64,000 nt of DNA from Kordia algicida OT-1 (GTDB lineage Bacteria; Bacteroidota; Bacteroidia; Flavobacteriales; Flavobacteriaceae): NCBI RefSeq assembly GCF_000154725.1, contig NZ_DS544873.1, positions 1,960,630 through 2,024,629 of the forward strand, read 5' to 3'. The position numbers and the translations under genes are program-made. Below are positions 52,823 to 61,214 of the stretch, piece after piece. How positions within the stretch are numbered: position 1 is the stretch's first letter; each line of letters begins with the position of its first letter. The notes beneath the pieces are model-generated. The model was given only the letters and a program-made list of their open reading frames with translations, made no database searches and was not told where the DNA came from.

Positions 52823-54688
52823 CTACTCATACGAAACTCCCAACATTTCATCAATCGTATTTACGGTAACTGAATGATAATTTGGTCGTGCTTTTTCATA
52901 AATTCGTTTAGCTTCATCTAGTTTCCCATTTCTTTTAAATGCCTTGTAAATTGTAGAAACATACCAACGACGACCAACAGTCATCAAAAAGTTTTCTATT
53001 TGTGCATCAACATTATTGCCGTGGTAATCATGATTGATGGCTTGCTCAAACCAAACCATTGCGATATAAGAATTTGTAGCATTTGAAAAATTACAAGCGC
53101 TGTCTAATTCTTCAAACAATCCGTCGTATAGTTCTTCAGGAATGTTTCTAATGAAATGTATTTTTTGTTGAATGTTCCAATCTTTTTCACAAACTTCCTC
53201 CGCACTAATCGTTTTGTATTGCCAATCAGACAAAACTTTGTTTACTTCTGAAAATTTATCTGAAATAATTTTGGAAGCATTCCCAGGAATTCCAGCTTTG
53301 TAAACCCAAGTATCTACGTTAAATTCAACATTATTCTTTAACAATAATTCATCATGTAAATAGTTGACGAACTTCTCTGTAGTCATGGTAGAAAACGCGT
53401 GCTTGTTGAAATAATCTTTTAAGAAAGCGTCCATTTTTTCACGTCCCACTTTTTCCTCAAGTGTTCGCAAAAACAAATATCCTTTGTCGTAAGCAATGCT
53501 ATTCATTCCGTCATCCGGATTTTTTCCTTCTAAGTCTAACTTTAATCGTGTCGCTTCTGGCTGATTACGGAAGTTTTTTATTTCTTCAGATAAATCTTGT
53601 CTTCCAATAGAAGCAAGCATGTTTGCATATTCTTTTCCGTACAACGCTTCCATAATACGCATTTCAAAATATACGGTAAAACCTTCGTTGAGCCAAAAAT
53701 CGTTCCAAGTAGCATTTGTTACTAAATTCCCTGACCATGAATGTGCCAATTCGTGTGCAATTAAACTTGTCAAACTACGATCGCCGGCAATTACAGTTGG
53801 TGTAGCAAACGTTAATCGCGGATTTTCCATACCACCAAACGGAAAACTTGGAGGCAGTACTACGACATCAAACTGATCCCAAGCGTAGGCTCCGTATAAA
53901 TCTTCAGCAGCTTTCACCATTTTTTCCATATCTGCAAATTCGTAATGTACTTTATCAATCATTGACTTTTCAGCATACACACCAGTTCTAGGACTGATTT
54001 CTTTATAGACTAAATCACCAACTGCTAAGGCTATTAAATACGGTGAAATAGGTTGTTTCATTTCAAAACGATACTGTCCGCTGTCATTTTTTTCTTTTGG
54101 ATTTTCGGCACTCATTATTGCCATCAATTCTTTTGGAACTTTCACTTTCGCGGAATATGTTAATCGTACTTGTGGACTATCTTGAATAGGAATCCATGTT
54201 CGCGTTAAAATTGCTTGTCCTTGCGTGAGTAAAAACGGGTGTTCCTTATCGGCAGTTTGCTGCGGATTTAAAAACTGTAATGCTTCTGTTTTATCTGTTG
54301 TTTCATACGTAATTGCCACAATTTTTGAATCAGCTTCAATAGGAATTATCAGCGCTTGTCCCAACACAGGATCATTCGCGCCAAGCTTAAATTTCACTTC
54401 CTTTCCATCTACCAAAGTTTGTTGAATCACTAAGTTTTTCGCGTCAAAAACAATTTCGGAAGCATTGATACTTTCTATTGTATATGTTGCCGTTCCTGTG
54501 ATGATTTCCTTATCAAAATCAACATCAACATCTAATATTAAATGTTTTGCGACAGCTTCGTTTGGTTTTGCATACGAATGTGTATCGTTGGCATAATTGC
54601 TAATTTCTTTCATTTCTTTTTCGGTAGTTAAACAGCTTACAAAAAGTACGGTAAGCACTAAAAAAACACAATTTTTGAATGTTTTCAT
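52823..54688 (-). CDS. M1 family zinc aminopeptidase (LTA4 hydrolase-like), lipoprotein
   Basis: The 621-residue protein has a lipobox (VLFVSCLTTE) and an M1 catalytic domain: GGMENPRLTFATP near 283 and HELAHSWSG...WLNEGFTVYFE, giving HExxH near 309-313 and the third zinc ligand Glu 18 residues later. The substrate-binding helical C-terminal domain is also present. It should trim N-terminal residues from peptides in the envelope. I chose ATG 54688: the longer start lies upstream of a -7 box (54725-54732), and the first residues after 54688 form the signal peptide. Confidence 0.9.
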   Translation of the reverse strand: MKTFKNCVFLVLTVLFVSCLTTEKEMKEISNYANDTHSYAKPNEAVAKHLILDVDVDFDKEIITGTATYTIESINASEIVFDAKNLVIQQTLVDGKEVKFKLGANDPVLGQALIIPIEADSKIVAITYETTDKTEALQFLNPQQTADKEHPFLLTQGQAILTRTWIPIQDSPQVRLTYSAKVKVPKELMAIMSAENPKEKNDSGQYRFEMKQPISPYLIALAVGDLVYKEISPRTGVYAEKSMIDKVHYEFADMEKMVKAAEDLYGAYAWDQFDVVVLPPSFPFGGMENPRLTFATPTVIAGDRSLTSLIAHELAHSWSGNLVTNATWNDFWLNEGFTVYFEMRIMEALYGKEYANMLASIGRQDLSEEIKNFRNQPEATRLKLDLEGKNPDDGMNSIAYDKGYLFLRTLEEKVGREKMDAFLKDYFNKHAFSTMTTEKFVNYLHDELLLKNNVEFNVDTWVYKAGIPGNASKIISDKFSEVNKVLSDWQYKTISAEEVCEKDWNIQQKIHFIRNIPEELYDGLFEELDSACNFSNATNSYIAMVWFEQAINHDYHGNNVDAQIENFLMTVGRRWYVSTIYKAFKRNGKLDEAKRIYEKARPNYHSVTVNTIDEMLGVSYE

Positions 54689-54724
54689 GGATATTTCTGT
54701 AATTATATAGTGAATCGATTTTCT

Positions 54725-54732
54725 CAAAACTA
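54725..54732 (-). promoter_or_regulatory. -7 promoter element TAGTTTTG
   Basis: On the minus strand TAGTTTTG matches TAnnTTTG, 36 bases before the ATG at 54688. This supports the shorter M1 aminopeptidase start. Confidence 0.5.
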
Positions 54733-54849
54733 CGGAAATTATTAAGAACTCTGCTAAACAACAGATTTTCAAATGTTAAGTATGGTATTTCCGTAATTAG
54801 TTTTCATTTGTTTTTTTTACTTTTCAGAGATAACCAAAAAAACATAACC

Positions 54850-55023
54850 ATGTTAAAAAACATTTTAAACGTAAAAGGTGTAAAAGCGCTAGACAAAAAA
54901 GACCAAAAAGAAGTTAATGGAGGAAGAACTAGATTTTGTGGCGGAACTGGCGGGATGCCCATTAATTGGCCACAATCACAATGTTATGGTTACGGAGTTC
55001 AGTGGTATAATGGACAATGTTAA
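54850..55023 (+). CDS. Double-glycine-leader peptide 1 (bacteriocin-type)
   Basis: The 57-residue peptide starts at ATG 54850: MLKNILNVKGVKALDKKDQKEVNGG, a ComC/bacteriocin-type leader ending in GG at residues 24-25. The core RTRFCGGTGGMPINWPQSQCY... is rich in Gly and Trp and has three Cys, the last at the C-terminus. The leader form differs from the next four. I chose the inner ATG because the leader matches from it. A GG-specific peptidase-transporter would cleave and export it; none is seen in the window. Confidence 0.75.
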   Translation: MLKNILNVKGVKALDKKDQKEVNGGRTRFCGGTGGMPINWPQSQCYGYGVQWYNGQC

Positions 55024-55052
55024 GCTTGTTATTAATTGTAGTAATTTAAAAT

Positions 55053-55310
55053 ATGAAGAAAAAACAAATCAAAGTATTAAAACTTAACAAAAAATCAATT
55101 TCCAATTTGGAAAGAACTGCTGTAAAAGGTGGTTATGAATCAAATAACGGTTCTTGCTTTTGGCAAGATTGTCCATCTAACGATCCTAATTTTATGAGCG
55201 ATTGCTATTGTCCGTATGATGGTGGAAATGATGGAGGAAACAACACAAATAACTGTCAAACACAAGCCAATTGTGGTTCTGGCGGTTCTTGTGATTGGGA
55301 AGATTGTTAA
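55053..55310 (+). CDS. LNKKSIS-leader Cys-rich precursor peptide 2
   Basis: This 85-residue peptide has the leader MKKKQIKVLKLNKKSISNLERTAVKGG and an acidic core with eight Cys. GSCFWQDC near the core start and GSCDWEDC at the end form an internal repeat. The middle is glycine/asparagine-rich. NCBI labels similar Bacteroidota peptides as class I lanthipeptides or RiPP precursors, but a lanthipeptide is not shown. It lies 29 bases downstream of peptide 1. Confidence 0.8.
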   Translation: MKKKQIKVLKLNKKSISNLERTAVKGGYESNNGSCFWQDCPSNDPNFMSDCYCPYDGGNDGGNNTNNCQTQANCGSGGSCDWEDC

Positions 55311-55338
55311 ACACTATTAATTTTTTAAACGTAAACTT

Positions 55339-55518
55339 ATGAAAAAAAGAAAACTGAAAAATCTGCAACTCAACAAAAAATCGATTTCTAATATGGAAAC
55401 GACCGCTCCAAAAGGTGGACGCGATTCTAACAACAGGCAATGTTATTCAGAGCAAAACATCACAGCATGTTACTGGGAACCTCGCTGTGAAACTATTCAC
55501 CCAAGACTTTGTTCTTAG
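55339..55518 (+). CDS. LNKKSIS-leader Cys-rich precursor peptide 3
   Basis: The 59-residue peptide begins MKKRKLKNLQLNKKSISNMETTAPKGG. Its core RDSNNRQCYSEQNITACYWE... has four Cys, ending LCS. It is too short for common ORF cutoffs but the leader is nearly identical to those of peptides 2 and 5. It starts 28 bases after peptide 2 and is followed by a TTCG-loop terminator. Confidence 0.85.
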   Translation: MKKRKLKNLQLNKKSISNMETTAPKGGRDSNNRQCYSEQNITACYWEPRCETIHPRLCS

Positions 55519-55548
55519 GTTAATCACATAAAACAAATTTATACAGAG

Positions 55549-55572
55549 AGCGAACTTCGGTTCGCTTTTTTT
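55549..55572 (+). terminator. TTCG-loop terminator after peptide 3
   Basis: AGCGAAC pairs with GTTCGCT around a TTCG tetraloop and is followed by a T run. Confidence 0.85.
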
Positions 55573-55683
55573 GTCCCCACAATTTTTCAGTGCTTCTCCG
55601 CATATGTTTTCAGTGTTTTTCCTGAGATTTCTTTGTTGAAATGTCGCGTTCTTTGAACCTGTGAAACATAAAATATAATTACA

Positions 55684-55908
55684 ATGAAAAAAAGAACAAT
55701 CAAACAATTAAGTTTAGGAAAAACTAAAATTTCTACGTTAACGATTTCAGGTGTTACTGGAGGTTTGCCAACGACTCAACAATCTCAAAACTGTCCAGAG
55801 CCAATTCCATTACCAAATACGTTTCCTGCGCCACTTCCCTTAACGCAAGACACCATAATTTGTACACTGAATACATATACTAGACTTTTATCTGGTTGTG
55901 AATGTTAA
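55684..55908 (+). CDS. Leader precursor peptide 4 (Pro-rich core)
   Basis: This 74-residue peptide has the leader MKKRTIKQLSLGKTKISTLTISGVTGG, a variant of the same class. Its core is proline-rich (PEPIPLPNTFPAPLPL) with four Cys, two in the terminal SGCEC. It has its own upstream gap of 165 bases, so it may be a separate transcript. A weaker TTCG hairpin follows. Confidence 0.75.
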   Translation: MKKRTIKQLSLGKTKISTLTISGVTGGLPTTQQSQNCPEPIPLPNTFPAPLPLTQDTIICTLNTYTRLLSGCEC

Positions 55909-55920
55909 TACTAAAAAAAT

Positions 55921-55945
55921 AGTAGACTTCGGTTCACTTTTTCTG
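55921..55945 (+). terminator. Imperfect TTCG-loop hairpin after peptide 4
   Basis: AGTAGAC pairs with GTTCACT around TTCG, with one G-U pair and one mismatch, followed by TTTTT. It is a degraded form of the terminators at 55549 and 56382. Confidence 0.55.
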
Positions 55946-56057
55946 TACTCCTTTACACCTAGTTTATTACAATTCACGGAATTGTCTGTAAGGTTACTAT
56001 AATCTTTCTTCAACCATAACTACTTTTATCTCATTATTAATTTTAAAACGTAATATT

Positions 56058-56270
56058 ATGAAGAAACGTAATCTTAAAACCTTACATCTAAACAAAAAGT
56101 CAATTTCTTCTTTTAACTCAACAAAGACCAAAGGAGGTGCTTTTTCTCGTCGAAACGGTTCATGTCTTTGTTCATTTACCTGTGAACCTACAGAAACAGT
56201 AGCTTTTTGCGAAACGTGGGCGACATGTTATCCTTTTGAACTTACAGATTTTTGTGAACCTACACCTTAA
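56058..56270 (+). CDS. LNKKSIS-leader Cys-rich precursor peptide 5
   Basis: The 70-residue peptide begins MKKRNLKTLHLNKKSISSFNSTKTKGG. Its core AFSRRNGSCLCSFTCEPTETVAF... has six Cys and ends FCEPTP. It lies 149 bases after peptide 4 and is followed by a third TTCG terminator. No LanB, LanC, radical SAM or transporter gene is seen within the window. Confidence 0.8.
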   Translation: MKKRNLKTLHLNKKSISSFNSTKTKGGAFSRRNGSCLCSFTCEPTETVAFCETWATCYPFELTDFCEPTP

Positions 56271-56381
56271 AACAAAAAATTAGAACATTCGATTTATTGT
56301 TGATGATACAAAAGAAACTGGCATAATTTTTATAAAAACCATCAACCGTAAATAATTTTAGTTAGTAGTTTTATATTACAT

Positions 56382-56406
56382 AAGCAAACTTCGGTTTGCT
56401 TTTTTT
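56382..56406 (+). terminator. TTCG-loop terminator after peptide 5
   Basis: AAGCAAAC (56382-56389) pairs with GTTTGCTT (56394-56401) around TTCG, followed by TTTTT. Confidence 0.85.
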
Positions 56407-56602
56407 ATTGTGCTGATTTTAACATACTTAAGCAAGTCTCATTAACCACTTGGAAAAATTCAATAAAAACGATAACATTAGAAGTCTATAAAGCTAAGTT
56501 CAGTAAAATAATTCGCTATCATGAATTTGTGTAAACGTGAAAATAGCTAAAGTTACTGTTGGTTCCTGTGTAAAATTTCGACAAAAGTTAAAGAACGTTA
56601 AA

Positions 56603-56620
56603 AACTAGATTTCCCTAGTT
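56603..56620. promoter_or_regulatory. Inverted repeat AACTAG-N6-CTAGTT
   Basis: A 6-bp perfect dyad with a 6-base centre lies immediately upstream of the -7 box at 56630. It may be an operator for the LmbE-like gene. Confidence 0.35.
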
Positions 56621-56629
56621 GAACTTTGC

Positions 56630-56637
56630 TATTTTTG
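56630..56637 (+). promoter_or_regulatory. -7 promoter element TATTTTTG
   Basis: TATTTTTG matches TAnnTTTG, 25 bases before the ATG at 56663. Confidence 0.55.
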
Positions 56638-56662
56638 ATTTTACTGAACCAAATATTTCCTA

Positions 56663-59194
56663 ATGAGAAAACTAATACTGTTTATTTTAGTGACTTGTGC
56701 TTTTATTTCAACAAGTGTTGCACAAAAACCAGATAAACTTTCCTCCAACCAAATCTACGAGAAAGTCCAAAAATTAAACTTCTTAGGTTCTGCACTTTAC
56801 ATTGCAGCACATCCCGACGACGAAAACACACGTCTTATTGCTTACCTTTCCAACAATGTAAAAGCACGAACTGCGTATTTATCATTGACGCGCGGTGATG
56901 GCGGACAAAATTTAATTGGTCCTGAAATTCGCGAGCAACTCGGTGTCATTCGTACACAAGAATTACTAGCCGCTCGACGCGTAGATGGTGGAGAACAACT
57001 ATTTTCTCGTGCCAATGATTTTGGCTATTCCAAACATCCTGATGAAACCTTTGACATTTGGAACGAAGACGAAGTACTGAGTGATGTGGTTTGGGCTATT
57101 CGTAAATTCAAACCAGACGTCATCATCAATCGTTTCGATCACAGAACGCCTGGAAGAACACACGGACATCATACAGCTTCTGCCATGTTAAGTATGGAAG
57201 CTTTTGATTTAGCCGGCGATAAAAACGCATACGCCTCACAATTAAAAACATACGACGCTTGGCAACCAACACGCCTATTTTTCAATACTTCTTGGTGGTT
57301 TTACGGAAGCCGAGAAAAATTTGAAAAAGCAGATAAAAGCAACATGCTAAACTTCGATATTGGCGTGTACTATCCGTTAAAAGGACTGTCAAACAACGAA
57401 TTGGCTTCCATAGCGAGCAGTCAGCATTTATGTCAAGGTTTTGGACGATTGACTTCGCGTGGAACACAACAAGAATATGTTGAATTTTTAAAAGGAGATT
57501 TTCCAAAAGACAAAAGCAATATTTTTTCAGGAATTGATACTACTTGGAATCGTGTAAAAGGCGGAAAAGCTATTGGAAACATTTTAAATACTATTGAAAA
57601 GAATTTTGACTTCGTAAATCCTTCGTCACACTTACCAAAATTGATGGAAGCTTACGGAATGATTCAAAAGTTAGAAGATGAACATTGGAAAACAATCAAA
57701 TTAGCTGAAATTGAAACCATAATTCAGGCTTGCGCCGGATTGTACCTAGAAGCTTCTGCTATTTCCCCAAGTGCAACTCCTAGAAGCGATATTAAAATCA
57801 ACATTGAAGCGCTCAACAGAAGCAATACCGCAATCAAACTAAAAACGATTACAGCGACAAGCGACAATAAAACAACAACGAAGAACATTGATCTTTTACC
57901 AAATAAAAGAGAAAACATTTCCCTAGAAGCAAACTTAGCAACCGACGAATATTCAGCACCGTATTGGTTGTTTGAAAAAGGGACTTTGGGAATGTACAAC
58001 GTTGCCGATCAACAATTACGCGGATTACCAGAAACACCGCGACCTGCAATATTAAAATTCAATCTAGAAATTGCAGGGAAACCAATTACCATTACAAAAC
58101 CTGTCATATATCGTTACTCAAAACCAGACAAAGGCGAATTGTATCAGCCATTTGAAATTTTGCCAGAAGTAACTGCCGATTTTAAAGACAAAGTCCTGAT
58201 TTTTTCCACAAAAGATGCCAAAGAAATTCCTGTAACGGTCAAAGCCGGAAAAGACAATATTGATGGTTATGTTTCTATCAAACATCCGTATAGCTGGAAG
58301 GTGTATCCTGAAAAACAAAAAGTAACTATTGCGCAAAAAGGTGACGAAGTAACGTTGATGTTTACGGTAATTCCGCCAGCAACACAAAGTGAAGGTATTT
58401 TAACGCCAGAAGTATTTATTGGAAATAAAAAATATACGCAAGCACTTAGTGAAATTGAATACGATCACATTCCGAAACAGTCGGTTTTATTGCCTTCGGA
58501 GACGAAAGTGGTTCGTTTGAATATCCAGAAAGGCGGACAATATATCGGCTATATTCAAGGTGCAGGAGACGCCATTCCCGAAAGCTTACGCCAGATTGGT
58601 TATGATGTAGAAATAATTGATCCTGCTTCAATTGATGCTGAGTCGCTTCAAAAGTACGATGCGGTTGTGGTAGGAATTAGAGCTTACAATACGGTTGACG
58701 AGTTAAAATTCAAACAAAAATACATTTTAGATTATGTAAAAAATGGCGGAAATGTAATTGTTCAGTACAACACAAATCGTCGTGTAAAAGTCGATCCAAG
58801 CGAAATTGCTCCGTATAACTTACAACTTTCCAGAGATCGTGTCACTGACGAAAATGCAAAAGTTACAGTAATTGCAAAAGATCATTCTCTTGTAAACTTT
58901 CCAAATAAAATTGAAGCTAAAGATTTTGATGATTGGGTTCAAGAACGTGGTTTGTATTTTCCAAACAGTTGGGCTCCAGAATTTACACCAATTCTCTCTA
59001 TGAATGATAAAGGTGAAACGGAGAAAAAAGGAAGTTTGCTCGTTGCTAAATACGGAAAAGGAAACTATATCTACACAGGATTGAGTTTCTTCCGTGAATT
59101 GCCTGCGGGCGTTCCTGGCGCGTATAAACTTTTTACCAATATGATTTCTATTGGAAAATCAGAAATTGTCACAAAACCGCAACTAAAAAACTAA
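56663..59194 (+). CDS. Secreted LmbE/PIG-L family deacetylase with C-terminal GATase-like domain
   Basis: The 843-residue protein has a signal peptide (to SVAQ) and an N-terminal PIG-L domain with AAHPDDENTRL near residues 48-58, RTAYLSLTRGDGGQN and HGHHTASA near 166. The AHPDDE and distal His bind zinc for N-deacetylation of GlcNAc-type sugars. A beta-rich middle is followed by a GATase/ThuA-like domain (YIGYIQGAGDAIPES...YDAVVVGIRAYN...NGGNVIVQYN). It may act on an exogenous aminosugar or glycan; substrate unknown. It heads a small operon with a 34-residue membrane peptide and a symporter. Confidence 0.85.
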   Translation: MRKLILFILVTCAFISTSVAQKPDKLSSNQIYEKVQKLNFLGSALYIAAHPDDENTRLIAYLSNNVKARTAYLSLTRGDGGQNLIGPEIREQLGVIRTQELLAARRVDGGEQLFSRANDFGYSKHPDETFDIWNEDEVLSDVVWAIRKFKPDVIINRFDHRTPGRTHGHHTASAMLSMEAFDLAGDKNAYASQLKTYDAWQPTRLFFNTSWWFYGSREKFEKADKSNMLNFDIGVYYPLKGLSNNELASIASSQHLCQGFGRLTSRGTQQEYVEFLKGDFPKDKSNIFSGIDTTWNRVKGGKAIGNILNTIEKNFDFVNPSSHLPKLMEAYGMIQKLEDEHWKTIKLAEIETIIQACAGLYLEASAISPSATPRSDIKINIEALNRSNTAIKLKTITATSDNKTTTKNIDLLPNKRENISLEANLATDEYSAPYWLFEKGTLGMYNVADQQLRGLPETPRPAILKFNLEIAGKPITITKPVIYRYSKPDKGELYQPFEILPEVTADFKDKVLIFSTKDAKEIPVTVKAGKDNIDGYVSIKHPYSWKVYPEKQKVTIAQKGDEVTLMFTVIPPATQSEGILTPEVFIGNKKYTQALSEIEYDHIPKQSVLLPSETKVVRLNIQKGGQYIGYIQGAGDAIPESLRQIGYDVEIIDPASIDAESLQKYDAVVVGIRAYNTVDELKFKQKYILDYVKNGGNVIVQYNTNRRVKVDPSEIAPYNLQLSRDRVTDENAKVTVIAKDHSLVNFPNKIEAKDFDDWVQERGLYFPNSWAPEFTPILSMNDKGETEKKGSLLVAKYGKGNYIYTGLSFFRELPAGVPGAYKLFTNMISIGKSEIVTKPQLKN

Positions 59195-59197
59195 GAC

Positions 59198-59302
59198 ATG
59201 GACACTGAAAAATTTGTTTGGAAAAAAATGTATACGATCATCTTGGTTGCCAACTTGGCGTATATTTTATTCTTTTACCTCATCATGAATTTATTCTCCT
59301 AA
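59198..59302 (+). CDS. 34-residue single-helix membrane peptide
   Basis: A small frame starts 3 bases after the LmbE-like stop: MDTEKFVWKKMYTIILVANL... with one hydrophobic helix (YTIILVANLAYILFFYLIMNLF). It ends 10 bases before the symporter ATG, so it is likely co-translated with both. Its function is unknown; small single-helix proteins beside transporters may stabilise them. Confidence 0.65.
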   Translation: MDTEKFVWKKMYTIILVANLAYILFFYLIMNLFS

Positions 59303-59312
59303 CCCACAGAAC

Positions 59313-61124
59313 ATGATTGCATTAGACTGGATTGTATTAATAGGAACATTGGCCGCAATTGTTGGTTACGGAACTTGGAAAACGCGCGGAAGCAAAAGCT
59401 CAGAAGATTATATACGAGGTGGAAGCACCACAAAATGGTGGACCATTGGTTTATCGGTCATGGCAACACAAGCAAGCGCCATTACTTTTTTATCTACTAC
59501 AGGACAAGCCTACAGCGACGGAATGGGATTTGTACAATTCTATTTTGGAGTTCCAATTGCTATGGTCATTATCTGTATGGTATTTATTCCTTTATATCAC
59601 AAATTGAAAGTCTACACGGCGTATGAATTTCTAGAAAATCGATTTGACTTAAAAACGAGAAGTTTAACTGCTATTTTATTCTTAGTTCAACGTGGATTGG
59701 CAGCAGGAATCACCATTTTTGCGCCTGCCATTATTCTTTCTATAGTTTTAGGTTGGAACCTGATTACGCTAAATATTATTATTGGAGTTTTAGTGATTAT
59801 TTATACGGTTTCTGGTGGAACAAAAGCTGTAAGTGTCACACAAAAACAACAAATGTTTGTCATTTTTGCAGGAATGTTTGCCGCATTTTTCATTACGTTA
59901 GACTTAATTCCTGATGATGTAAGTTTTACAAATGCACTTGATATTGCAGGTGCGAGTGGAAAAATGGAAGTCTTAGATTTTTCGTTCGATTTGGATAATA
60001 GATATACCATTTGGACAGGAATTATTGGCGGAAGTTTCTTGGCACTCTCCTACTTCGGAACCGACCAAAGTCAAGTACAACGCTATCTTTCAGGAAAATC
60101 TGTAAAGGAAATGCGTTGGGGAATGATGTTTAACGGATTGCTAAAAGTACCGATGCAATTTTTCATCTTATTAGTTGGTGTAATGGTCTTTGTGTTCTAT
60201 CAATTCAACAAAGCTCCATTGAACTTTATTGACGCCTCTACAGAAAAAGTAATGGCTTCAGAATACAGCGAGGAATATCAAGCATTGAGAGATAAGCAAA
60301 CGGCATTATTCGATCAGAAACAAACGGTAAGTTTGAAACTAGCAAAATCATACAATGAGGCAGACAAGAAAAAATTACTGCGTTTGGATAGTATTGAAAA
60401 GTCATACAGAGCGGAAGCTAAATACTTAATAAAACGTGCTGTTGACAGTGATTATGGTGTGAAATACGATAAACTTTCAAAGGAATTATCGGAAATAAAG
60501 ACAAATCCAAACGATCCGACATACGAAGAAAAAAGTGCGGAATTGACTAAACTATACAAAGACGCCGCAAAAGACAATGCTACAAATGATCGTGATTACA
60601 TGTTTATCTCGTTCATTTTAAAATACTTACCAAATGGTTTGATCGGATTGTTATTAGCGGTGATTCTATCGGCTGCGATGTCATCTACAGCTTCTGAAAT
60701 AAATGCATTGGCAACTATTACATCAATCGATTTATACAAAAGAAACCGAGAAGGAAGCGTTGCAATTGATCCTGATAAAGACGATGCACATTATGTAAAA
60801 GCTACCAAATTATTTACGTTAGGTTGGGGAATTTTGGCTATTATCATTGCTTGTTTTGCGAGTTTGGCTGAAAATTTAATTCAATTGGTAAATATTATCG
60901 GTTCTATTTTTTATGGAAATGTATTAGGTATTTTCCTGTTGGCATTCTTCTTTAAATATGTAAAAGGAAATGCCGTGTTTGTGGCTGCATTAATTACGCA
61001 AGTCATCGTTGTATTTATTTGGTATATAGATGTGATACCGTTTTTATGGTTAAATTTAGTAGGCTGTATTTTGGTCATTTTCTTAGCGATGATCCTACAA
61101 TCAACAAATAAAAAAGTAGCATAA
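59313..61124 (+). CDS. Sodium:solute symporter (SSF family)
   Basis: This 603-residue transporter has about 13 helices and the SSF signature region, with DYIRGGSTTKWWTIGLSVMATQASAITFLS, VYTAYEFLENRF, YTVSGGTKAV and SYFGTDQSQVQRYLSGK. It should import a solute with Na+. An unusual feature is a long hydrophilic stretch of about 110 residues (about 305-425: DASTEKVMASEYSE...DAAKDNATNDRD) between the helix near 295 and KYLPNGLIGLLLAVILSAAM. Substrate unknown; pairing with a deacetylase suggests a sugar or its breakdown product. Confidence 0.88.
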   Translation: MIALDWIVLIGTLAAIVGYGTWKTRGSKSSEDYIRGGSTTKWWTIGLSVMATQASAITFLSTTGQAYSDGMGFVQFYFGVPIAMVIICMVFIPLYHKLKVYTAYEFLENRFDLKTRSLTAILFLVQRGLAAGITIFAPAIILSIVLGWNLITLNIIIGVLVIIYTVSGGTKAVSVTQKQQMFVIFAGMFAAFFITLDLIPDDVSFTNALDIAGASGKMEVLDFSFDLDNRYTIWTGIIGGSFLALSYFGTDQSQVQRYLSGKSVKEMRWGMMFNGLLKVPMQFFILLVGVMVFVFYQFNKAPLNFIDASTEKVMASEYSEEYQALRDKQTALFDQKQTVSLKLAKSYNEADKKKLLRLDSIEKSYRAEAKYLIKRAVDSDYGVKYDKLSKELSEIKTNPNDPTYEEKSAELTKLYKDAAKDNATNDRDYMFISFILKYLPNGLIGLLLAVILSAAMSSTASEINALATITSIDLYKRNREGSVAIDPDKDDAHYVKATKLFTLGWGILAIIIACFASLAENLIQLVNIIGSIFYGNVLGIFLLAFFFKYVKGNAVFVAALITQVIVVFIWYIDVIPFLWLNLVGCILVIFLAMILQSTNKKVA

Positions 61125-61214
61125 AAAAACACAGGTTGTTACAAATAAGTTATTTCTTCAACGCAACCTTTTTACAAAATGTACATCATAAGTGTATAAA
61201 CCGTAATAAATTTT

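Larger units (their letters stand above)
56271..56662. other. Intergenic gap with terminator, inverted repeat and promoter
   Basis: No gene is visible in these 392 bases. The gap holds the peptide-5 terminator at its left and, near its right end, an AACTAG-N6-CTAGTT inverted repeat and the LmbE-like gene's -7 box. The middle is AT-rich and has no obvious structure. Confidence 0.7.
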
